A stretch of DNA of 6,994 nt from Fidelibacterota bacterium. Its GTDB lineage: Bacteria > Bipolaricaulota > Bipolaricaulia > UBA7950 > UBA9294. The stretch is from assembly GCA_024278395.1 (NCBI GenBank), contig JAJRTG010000100.1, forward strand, positions 1-6,994. The letters run 5' to 3'. Of the stretch, positions 1 to 4,573 are shown piece after piece (within the stretch, counting starts at the first letter, position 1; the number at the start of each line of letters is the position of its first letter). The notes under the pieces were generated by a model, which made no database searches, had not been told where the DNA came from, and saw nothing but the letters and a program-made list of their open reading frames with translations. The position numbers and the translations under genes were made by a program.

Positions 1-107
1 CAAACGGGTTCATCTCCATAACCCCGATCCACCTCGACATGACCGAGTACTCCCTCCTGAAGACGCTCGAGGATTGGGAGGACCGTCCCTGGTTCTCCAC
101 CGATTAG
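1..107 (+). CDS. surE: 5'/3'-nucleotidase SurE, C-terminal end only (partial)
   Basis: The frame beginning at base 3 encodes 34 residues and stops at TAG 105-107. The peptide starts NGFISITPIHLDMTEY and ends in a Trp/Asp-rich tail. The string G-[FY]-[IV]-S-[IV]-T-P-[IL]-H-x-D-[LM]-T is the conserved C-terminal beta-strand signature of the SurE survival-protein family, metal-dependent cytosolic phosphatases that dephosphorylate nucleoside 5'- and 3'-monophosphates. The catalytic N-terminal DDG-containing region lies outside the window, so activity cannot be judged. The stop codon overlaps the end of the convergent transporter gene by 4 bp, leaving no room for an intergenic terminator. The family call is fairly firm because the motif is distinctive, although only a short tail is visible. 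Confidence 0.82.
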   Translation, partial: NGFISITPIHLDMTEYSLLKTLEDWEDRPWFSTD

Positions 108-379
108 GCCTTGACGACCGTCCAGACCCCGAACCCGATGAAGAGCACCCCGACGATGTAGTGAACGATCCGAAACCCGCTCTCCGGGACCGTGCGCAGG
201 AGGAGCCATCCGGCGCCGACGGCGAGGGCGGTGGAGAGCAGTAGGGCGCTTCCCGCCCCGATGAGCACGGCGATCGGGGATTGGGACTTGGTCGTGAACG
301 AGAGGACGGCGAATTGGGTCTTGTCCCCGAGTTCGGCGAAGAAAACGACGAGAAACGTCGAAATCACGATCTTCAGCAT
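104..379 (-). CDS. Half-size GDT1/TMEM165 (UPF0016) family cation transporter
   Basis: A 91-residue membrane protein with the family signature E-x-G-D-[KR]-[TS] at residues 16-21 (E16-L-G-D19-K20-T21), embedded in the first hydrophobic helix (about 4-24). Further hydrophobic segments lie at about 34-62 and 69-89. UPF0016/GDT1 proteins export Mn2+ or exchange Ca2+/Mn2+ for protons, and the acidic motif lines the cation path. Typical members carry two inverted copies of this unit in about 200 residues; this one has a single copy. It presumably works as a homodimer or pairs with another half-size subunit not seen here. The start is well supported: GGGAGGAGAG precedes ATG at 379. The gene diverges from the 450-968 gene and converges on surE with a 4-bp overlap. 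I looked for a yybP-ykoY Mn2+ riboswitch upstream; the 70-bp spacer shows none. Confidence 0.85.
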   Translation of the reverse strand: MLKIVISTFLVVFFAELGDKTQFAVLSFTTKSQSPIAVLIGAGSALLLSTALAVGAGWLLLRTVPESGFRIVHYIVGVLFIGFGVWTVVKA

Positions 380-400
380 CTCTCCTCCCAGGGTTCGGGC

Positions 401-429
401 TTGTCTCGCCCTTGTTTCGGTCTTAGACT
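401..429 (+). promoter_or_regulatory. Predicted sigma70-type promoter for the 450-1345 operon
   Basis: TTGTCT (401-406) and TAGACT (424-429) are separated by exactly 17 bp, each matching the consensus at 4 of 6 positions. Transcription would begin near 436, giving a very short leader that still contains an SD-like AGGTGAT (437-443), 6 nt before the ATG at 450. The site lies in the 70-bp divergent spacer. No clear partner promoter for the minus-strand transporter was found; a weak TTGTGA/TAAGAC pair exists on that strand. Confidence 0.45.
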
Positions 430-449
430 GACAAGCAGGTGATCACAAG

Positions 450-968
450 ATGCGCAGCAAGACCTATTATCAATACTACACGAACGTCACTTATTCCACA
501 CCGGCGGAGTGTCTCGCCCTCCACGGGAGGATCGCGTCCGATCCGAGCGAGTTCCCGGATCATGACAACTGCCCGCGGAGGATCCTCTCGTTCCCGCGGA
601 GTGAGCTCTCCTACTACCGCGAACAGGAGCAGAAGATGCGTGCCCTCGCCCGGGCCGAGATCAGAAGGAGGGGGCTCTTCCAGGAGGCGGAGGAGGCGCT
701 GGAGGAGGATCCCGAGAGGGGGATGGATCTCTTCGCGCAGGCCGCCCGAATCGAGACGTACATCCCGGAGCTTGAGCGCCTGCTGGAGAGAAAGGGGGAA
801 CTCCTCTCCCGGGACCCCGATCTCCGCCGTCGGTTGGGGGAGATCTTCTACCGCGCCTACTCGGACAAGTTCGGAAGGCCGCGCTACGAGCGGTTTCCCG
901 AGCGGATGCGGCTCGCACGCGAGAAGGCCGGACTTTCCCGGATAAGGGAGTTGTTCCAGCTTCCATGA
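450..968 (+). CDS. Uncharacterised protein with N-terminal Cys/His cluster and charged helical C-terminus
   Basis: A 172-residue protein that I do not recognise. There is no signal peptide or membrane segment. Residues 1-16 are rich in Tyr (YYQYYTNVTYS). Residues 17-50 hold C21-x3-H25-G26 and H38-x2-C41, which could form one metal site. In spacing and flanking residues (C..LHG..., then P.H..C.R) this segment vaguely resembles the end of the phage Mu F/SPP1 gp7 head-morphogenesis domain, but no capsid genes are near and the resemblance is weak. Residues 50-130 are Glu/Arg-rich and probably helical, and the tail is basic. The start is supported by AGGTGAT 6 nt upstream and a promoter at 401-429. 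The stop overlaps the comEA start (ATGA, 965-968), so the two are probably co-translated. Consistent GC-rich codon usage and the operon position make it a real gene. Confidence 0.78.
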   Translation: MRSKTYYQYYTNVTYSTPAECLALHGRIASDPSEFPDHDNCPRRILSFPRSELSYYREQEQKMRALARAEIRRRGLFQEAEEALEEDPERGMDLFAQAARIETYIPELERLLERKGELLSRDPDLRRRLGEIFYRAYSDKFGRPRYERFPERMRLAREKAGLSRIRELFQLP

Positions 969-1345
969 ACCGCGGCTTCTCCCCGGCGCAGGAGCGGGGG
1001 CTGATCGTCCTGGTGACCGTTGCGATCATCGCTGCGGGGATCTCCTTCTTGATCCCGACTCTTCACCCTCCGCGGATACCGCCCCCGCAGGAGATCGTCG
1101 TTCCGGACGTGCACGTCATCCTTCCCCGATTCTTCTCGTCCTTGCCCAAGGTGGATATAAACAGCGCCGGGGTGGAGGAACTGATGAGCCTCCCCGGGAT
1201 CGGAGAGGTGCTGGCGAGGAGGATCGTCGCCTACCGGGAGGAGCACGGACCGTTTAAGAGGGTGGATGAACTCGGGAACGTGGAGGGGATCGGGGAGAAG
1301 ACGATAGAAAGGATCCGCGGGCGTGTGGTCTTGGATGGGTCCTGA
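965..1345 (+). CDS. comEA: ComEA-type helix-hairpin-helix DNA-binding protein
   Basis: A 126-residue protein with a single N-terminal membrane anchor (about 13-31), a Pro-rich linker (34-58) and a C-terminal ComEA domain (60-124). The domain begins with the hallmark V-D-I-N-S-A (63-68) and carries two helix-hairpin-helix turns, LPGIG (76-80) and VEGIG (106-110), plus the family's Y-R-E-E-H-G-P-F between them. ComEA proteins bind double-stranded DNA on the outer face of the membrane and hand it to the ComEC channel during transformation. Short ComEA-like proteins also occur in bacteria without proven competence, so uptake is inferred. The start ATG overlaps the preceding stop and has no strong SD, suggesting translational coupling to the 450-968 gene. 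No comEC or comF lies in the window. It ends one base before the convergent gene at 1347. Confidence 0.88.
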   Translation: MNRGFSPAQERGLIVLVTVAIIAAGISFLIPTLHPPRIPPPQEIVVPDVHVILPRFFSSLPKVDINSAGVEELMSLPGIGEVLARRIVAYREEHGPFKRVDELGNVEGIGEKTIERIRGRVVLDGS

Positions 1346-1346
1346 A

Positions 1347-1865
1347 TTACATCCCGGTGATCGTGTAGACGAGGGTGAGGCCGTAGTCCCCCGGCTTGTA
1401 GGAATCTGAATCGAGGAGGACCTTGTAGTCGATCACGAGCTTATACGCTCCACGATTTCCGCTCGCCAGGGTCTGGTCGAACTGGGTGATCGGGAAGAAC
1501 TCCCCCCCGTTTGCACGCACGAGGAAATCGGAGAGGGGCTTTACGTAAGTCCCATCGTAGCTTTCTCCCATGTCACCCTCCACCGCGTGTACCTTCACCG
1601 TCCAGGGGATGTTACTTGCCGCGATCAGGGTGAGGGCTTCGTCCTCCTCGACGTATCCGGCTGCGATGTCGGCCGGGGTCGGGGTCCTCAGATCGAAGTG
1701 GGAGATGACGCTCGTCCCGGATTCACCCTCCCCGGCGATCGTGAGCGATTGAAACGGAAGGATCGTCCAGGAAACGGTCACCGTCGCCGTGGCGGAATCA
1801 GCGGCGAGGGCGGCGAATGAGAAGAGTATGCTGAAGATAAGGGAGATAACGATCCATCGATCCAT
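1347..1865 (-). CDS. Secreted beta-rich protein of unknown family under a c-di-GMP riboswitch
   Basis: A 172-residue protein with a clear signal peptide: residues 1-4 short and basic, hydrophobic core 5-20, likely cleavage after A-L-A at 21. The mature part is about 150 residues, acidic, and rich in alternating Thr/Val/Ile strands, with no cysteine. It has a strand-like start (TATVTVSW) and a C-terminal end of the form K-P-G-D-Y-G-L-T-L-V-Y-T-I-T, a closing strand seen in several exported beta-sandwich proteins (WxL, DUF4402 and pilin-like groups); I cannot assign a family. The ATG at 1865 is chosen over the in-frame ATG at 1892 because the latter lies inside the riboswitch aptamer and would add nine residues before a normal signal peptide. 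No strong SD is visible; the best purine stretch is GAAGACGAAG. An adhesin, pilus-like or matrix protein would fit c-di-GMP control, but that is inference. Confidence 0.75.
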   Translation of the reverse strand: MDRWIVISLIFSILFSFAALAADSATATVTVSWTILPFQSLTIAGEGESGTSVISHFDLRTPTPADIAAGYVEEDEALTLIAASNIPWTVKVHAVEGDMGESYDGTYVKPLSDFLVRANGGEFFPITQFDQTLASGNRGAYKLVIDYKVLLDSDSYKPGDYGLTLVYTITGM

Positions 1866-1870
1866 CTTCG

Positions 1871-1959
1871 TCTTCGGTAACCCGGCTGCCATCTCAGGCC
1901 CGTGGCTTTGCGCCCCTCACTTCCTTGATTCGTGAGGTTTGCCCTTATCGGTCCGAAGA
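1871..1959 (-). promoter_or_regulatory. Cyclic-di-GMP-I (GEMM-I) riboswitch
   Basis: Read on the minus strand, the three conserved GEMM-I blocks occur in order: ATAAGGGCAAACC (1948-1936), GGCGCAAAGCC (1914-1904) and GCCGGGTTACCG (1887-1876). P1 is CTTCGG/CCGAAG (arms about 1953-1959 and 1871-1877, 7 bp). P2 is CCTCAC/GTGAGG (1932-1937 with 1915-1920), a perfect 6-bp stem with an 11-nt loop. P3 is CGGGCC/GGCAGCCG (1896-1902 region with 1884-1891) with a 2-nt AG bulge and a small loop. The family binds c-di-GMP in the three-way junction. The 3' arm of P1 ends 5 nt before the ATG at 1865, so there is no room for a terminator and control of translation initiation is most likely. P3 is shorter than in the reference Vc2 RNA and the P2 loop is not GNRA. 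Identified by eye; a covariance-model scan would confirm it. Confidence 0.9.
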
Positions 1960-1983
1960 ATTCACCTCCCTTTTTCCCTTTGA

Positions 1984-2012
1984 ACTATTCGGTCACTTTG
2001 ATTGTTCCTCAA
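1984..2012 (-). promoter_or_regulatory. Predicted promoter of the riboswitch transcript
   Basis: On the minus strand, TTGAGG (2007-2012) and AATAGT (1984-1989) are separated by 17 bp, each matching 4 of 6 consensus positions. Initiation would fall near 1977, about 18 nt upstream of the first P1 base, which is where a riboswitch leader should begin. The site lies in the spacer downstream of the chagasin-domain gene, so the riboswitch gene need not depend on read-through from it. Confidence 0.5.
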
Positions 2013-2035
2013 ACCACCGGATCTTAGACAATCAA
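1998..2035. repeat. Inverted repeat TTGATTGT/ACAATCAA at the end of the inhibitor gene
   Basis: Perfect 8-bp arms at 1998-2005 and 2028-2035 are separated by 22 bp. The right arm covers the stop codon of the inhibitor gene (2032-2034), and the interval contains the -35 box of the riboswitch promoter. There is no T-run, so a canonical intrinsic terminator is unlikely. It could be an AT-rich 3'-end hairpin, a regulator site, or chance. Confidence 0.35.
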
Positions 2036-2826
2036 CGGACGACGATCGTTGCGGCGAACGAATCCTGCGGGGGCCCCTCCTCCCAGGGTCGGTGGTAGAC
2101 GAAGTTCAGGGCGGCTACGCCCGCCTTGGCGGCCGCGTAGCGGAAGAAGAACGTCCCCCCAGCCCCGATGAGGGAGCTGTCGGGACGGTAGTCGGCGCCC
2201 GGGATCGGAGCCAACACCCCTTCGGAAGGCTCGGTTGAAGGGTCCCACCGATAACCGGTCGTCGGATTTCCCGGAAGGGCGATCAGGATCTTCTCCCCTG
2301 TTCCGACCGCCACCGTCGCCCCGGCGTCATCCTTCGTGAGGAGCCGGTAGACGTCGAGCCCGAGGCCGCAGACCGATGCCTGAACTCTCATCCTTCCGGA
2401 GAACGGGCGCTCTCCCCTCCGGACGATCTCCAGCTCGGCGCGGAACTCCCCGATCGAGGTGCGGATCACGATCGTGTAGTCCCCCGGTGAGACGGCCCGT
2501 CCCAGGCTGTCCCGCAGGTCCCAGGTTCCGGTCCACTCTTCGTATGGAACGGGAGTCCACGCGACCGTATAGACGGGCTCCTCCGTTCGTGCGAGCACAT
2601 CCAATCCCTCCACCAGGATCGGGGTGCACATGCACGGACAGGGGTCGGCACGGTGAAGCTCAAGGGCGATCTTGCTCCCCTCCTCGAGCGTAAACGTCCC
2701 CACCGTCGCCCGGACCGGTCCCTCCGACGAGGCGAAGCTCGACGCGCTCGCCTGCGCGAACCCGGCGATGGAGAGCGAGCCCGCGATCAACCAGATAAGC
2801 ATGCCTCCGATGATTAACCTCTGCAT
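2032..2826 (-). CDS. Secreted Ig-like plus chagasin (I42) cysteine-protease inhibitor domain protein
   Basis: A 264-residue exported protein. A signal peptide covers about residues 1-26 (hydrophobic core 4-23, possible A-Q-A cleavage). Residues 40-137 form an Ig/FlgD-like or BsuPI-like beta domain (W90, W98, W102-D-L, then G-R-x-V-S-P-G-D-Y) with an unusual C-P-C-M-C cluster (C63, C65, C67). Residues 170-264 form a chagasin domain with all three inhibitory loops: N187-P-T-T-G-Y192, G221-A-G-G224 and R246-P-W248. Chagasins plug the active site of papain-like cysteine proteases. The start is ATG 2826 because GGGGTGATC sits just upstream as an SD; the in-frame GTG at 2835 falls inside that SD. 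It lies divergently from the patatin gene and upstream of the riboswitch gene on the same strand. The target protease is unknown; it may be a host, predator or own enzyme. Confidence 0.85.
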   Translation of the reverse strand: MQRLIIGGMLIWLIAGSLSIAGFAQASASSFASSEGPVRATVGTFTLEEGSKIALELHRADPCPCMCTPILVEGLDVLARTEEPVYTVAWTPVPYEEWTGTWDLRDSLGRAVSPGDYTIVIRTSIGEFRAELEIVRRGERPFSGRMRVQASVCGLGLDVYRLLTKDDAGATVAVGTGEKILIALPGNPTTGYRWDPSTEPSEGVLAPIPGADYRPDSSLIGAGGTFFFRYAAAKAGVAALNFVYHRPWEEGPPQDSFAATIVVR

Positions 2827-2860
2827 CTCGATCACCCCGGTCTAGTTACACACGTGAGGG

Positions 2861-2872
2861 GGAAACGTTTCC
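2861..2872. promoter_or_regulatory. Perfect 12-bp palindrome GGAAACGTTTCC in a divergent spacer
   Basis: This self-complementary site sits in the 91-bp spacer between the inhibitor gene (minus) and the patatin gene (plus). The AAACGTTT core is like the centre of LacI/PurR-family operators, so it may bind a dimeric repressor serving one or both genes. No LacI-family gene is in the window, and a single copy could be chance. Confidence 0.35.
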
Positions 2873-2896
2873 GGTTCGCTTGCCCGGCCGTTGCGG

Positions 2897-2902
2897 TAAA
2901 AT
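2897..2902 (+). promoter_or_regulatory. Possible -10 box for the patatin gene
   Basis: TAAAAT matches the -10 consensus at 5 of 6 positions, in an otherwise GC-rich spacer. No good -35 lies 16-18 bp upstream (best TTCGCT, 3 of 6). Start of transcription would be near 2909, only about 9 nt before the ATG at 2918. Confidence 0.3.
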
Positions 2903-2917
2903 CTATGTGGTGGTCAG

Positions 2918-3841
2918 ATGGGAGAAGGAATAAAAGTCGGGCTTGCCCTGTCGTCCGGCGGGGCGCGGGGGGCAGCGCACGTCGGGGTGCTTAAGGTCCT
3001 GCAACGGGAGGGGATCGAGATCTCCGCGATCGCCGGGACGAGCATCGGGGCGATCGTCGGTGGAGCGTACGCCGCCGGGATCCCGATCGAGCGGCTGGAG
3101 CGCGAGTGGGAGGAGGCGGATCTCCCTCGGGTGGTGAAGAGCTTCCTGCCCACATTCCCCCGGGCCGGCCTGAGCTCGGGGGGCGAGTTTCGCAAGGAGC
3201 TGCGCCGCCTGTTAGGCGAGGTCCGGATCGAGGATCTGCCGATCCCGTTTGCTGCTGTCGCGACGGACATCGACACCGGGGAGGCCGTGATCCTGCGGGA
3301 GGGGATGCTCTATGACGCCCTGCGCGCTTCGGCCTCGATCCCGGGGATCTTCCACCCGGTGCGTTGGAAAGGGCGACTGCTCGTGGACGGTGGGTTGGTG
3401 GAGCCGCTTCCGGTCAAGGTCTGCCGCGAACTCGGGGCTAAGCTCGTACTCGGGGTGGACGTCGTCCCCTCCCCCCGTCCGACGACCGCTGAGCGGCGCG
3501 GAGTGTGGAACAGGTTGGGAAACCGCCTGCGGGAGGAGGTGGAAAATCGCACCTGGATTCCGGGGGGATTGGCCGAGCTCCTCGACGACCTCTTCGGGGA
3601 ACGGACGCCCGATCCACGACCCCTGCCCGGGGTGTACAGCATCATCAACCAGTCGGTGGCGATCTTCCAGCGGGAGATTCTCAGGCTCAAGCTCGCCGTT
3701 TGGCCCGCCGATCTCCTGATCAGGCCGAAGCTTCCGCCGGGGATCAACTACCTCACCGCCGCGGCCGGGATCCAGGCGGGCGAGGAGGCGATGCAGGAGG
3801 CCATCCCTGAGTTGAAAGAGAAGATAAACAGCCGATTTTGA
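2918..3841 (+). CDS. Patatin-like phospholipase (RssA/NTE-type)
   Basis: A 307-residue cytosolic or peripheral serine hydrolase with no signal peptide. All catalytic elements of the patatin fold are present: the oxyanion-hole loop S12-S-G-G-A-R-G18, the nucleophile elbow G40-T-S42-I-G44, and the second member of the Ser/Asp dyad in V-D157-G-G-L-V-E-P-L-P. Family members hydrolyse acyl esters of phospholipids or lysophospholipids; the bacterial RssA/YlbK group is about 260-320 residues, as here. The C-terminal third (about 190-307), with the helical N-Q-S-V-A-I-F-Q segment, is typical of that group. The ATG at 2918 follows a weak GGTGG. The gene diverges from the protease-inhibitor gene and is followed after 42 bp by a glycosyltransferase. 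Substrate and physiological role cannot be read from sequence. Confidence 0.9.
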   Translation: MGEGIKVGLALSSGGARGAAHVGVLKVLQREGIEISAIAGTSIGAIVGGAYAAGIPIERLEREWEEADLPRVVKSFLPTFPRAGLSSGGEFRKELRRLLGEVRIEDLPIPFAAVATDIDTGEAVILREGMLYDALRASASIPGIFHPVRWKGRLLVDGGLVEPLPVKVCRELGAKLVLGVDVVPSPRPTTAERRGVWNRLGNRLREEVENRTWIPGGLAELLDDLFGERTPDPRPLPGVYSIINQSVAIFQREILRLKLAVWPADLLIRPKLPPGINYLTAAAGIQAGEEAMQEAIPELKEKINSRF

Positions 3842-3843
3842 CG

Positions 3844-3872
3844 TTGCACACCGTCCGATTCTTAGGTAGAGT
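3844..3872 (+). promoter_or_regulatory. Weak candidate promoter before the glycosyltransferase
   Basis: TTGCAC (3844-3849, 3 of 6) and TAGAGT (3867-3872, 4 of 6) are 17 bp apart. The predicted start near 3879 would leave about 5 nt before the ATG at 3884, and no SD lies at normal distance, so the transcript would be nearly leaderless. Read-through from the patatin gene is an alternative. Confidence 0.3.
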
Positions 3873-3883
3873 TACACGATATC

Positions 3884-4570
3884 ATGAAAATTTCGGTCGT
3901 CATTCCCGCGCGGAACGAGGAAGAGATTCTCCCCCGGTGCCTGGAGGCCCTGCAACGGCAGAGGGTCGACGATTTTGAACTCATCGTCGTCGATTCCGCC
4001 TCCGCCGACCGCACCGGTGCGGTCGCCCGGAGGTTCGGGGCGCGGCTGATCAGGGTGGCGGAACCGGGGGTCGGACTCGCCCGGCACATCGGGTTCTCCG
4101 CCGCCACAGGGGATGTGATCCTCTCCACCGATGCGGATGCCGTACCTCCACCCGACTGGATCGAGCGGTTGACCGCCCCGTTCTTCGCACCCGGGGTGGT
4201 CGGGGCGTATGGGACGATCCTCCTCATGCAGGGGAGGTGGTTGGCCGACTTCGGGCGATCGTTCTTCCCTTGGTTCCAGCGGATCAACCATCACCTCGGT
4301 CGGCCGATGGTCTGCGGGCCGAACTTCGCGGTGCGCGCGGAGGCGTTCCGGGAGGTGGGGGGATTTCTCGTCGACGGCGCCTATCCCCGAGAGGCGGAGG
4401 ACGTGCAGCTCGCCCTTAAGCTGCGCCGGGTCGGGCGCCTCGTCTTCCTTCCCCGGGCGGCGGTCCCCGTGTCGGCACGGCGGTTGACCGGGAAGGAAGG
4501 GCTCCGCTACGCCAGTCATCACGCCGGCAACTACCTGCGCCTGTTCTGGCTGCGCAACGTGAAGGGATGA
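3884..4570 (+). CDS. Family 2 glycosyltransferase (GT-A fold)
   Basis: A 228-residue protein starting with the GT2 strand I-S-V-V-I-P-A-R-N-E-E (3-13), then V-V-D37-S-A-S-x-D for the nucleotide-sugar site, a D83-A-D85 metal-binding DXD motif, and E172-D173 followed by a basic L-K-L-R-R helix, the usual catalytic-base region. Such enzymes transfer a sugar from a UDP-, GDP- or dolichyl/polyprenyl-linked donor to lipid or polysaccharide acceptors at the inner face of the membrane. The length is that of a bare catalytic domain; a clear transmembrane anchor is missing, though residues 119-134 (WLADFGRSFFPWF) are aromatic and may contact the membrane. No SD at normal distance precedes ATG 3884. The regulator gene follows 3 bp after the stop, so the two are probably co-transcribed. 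The acceptor is unknown. Confidence 0.88.
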   Translation: MKISVVIPARNEEEILPRCLEALQRQRVDDFELIVVDSASADRTGAVARRFGARLIRVAEPGVGLARHIGFSAATGDVILSTDADAVPPPDWIERLTAPFFAPGVVGAYGTILLMQGRWLADFGRSFFPWFQRINHHLGRPMVCGPNFAVRAEAFREVGGFLVDGAYPREAEDVQLALKLRRVGRLVFLPRAAVPVSARRLTGKEGLRYASHHAGNYLRLFWLRNVKG

Positions 4571-4573
4571 TCG

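Noticed and set aside
380..449. Possible yybP-ykoY Mn2+ riboswitch before the GDT1-like gene
   Set aside because: The spacer is only 70 bp, is shared with a divergent gene, and shows neither the conserved internal-loop sequences nor enough length.
884..1246. Minus-strand frame opposite the comEA region
   Set aside because: It overlaps the ATGA junction of two better-supported genes and encodes a His/Asp/Arg-rich sequence with no motif.
1866..1892. Nine-residue N-terminal extension of the 1347-1865 gene
   Set aside because: These bases form P3, the GGGTTACCG block and the P1 3' arm of the riboswitch. The downstream ATG gives a normal signal peptide.
1960..1980. T-rich run on the plus strand as a terminator tail
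   Set aside because: There is no GC-rich hairpin before it in the right orientation. It belongs to the leader of the riboswitch transcript on the other strand.
2827..2835. GTG start for the inhibitor gene
   Set aside because: The GTG is part of the SD-like GGGGTGATC that serves the ATG at 2826.
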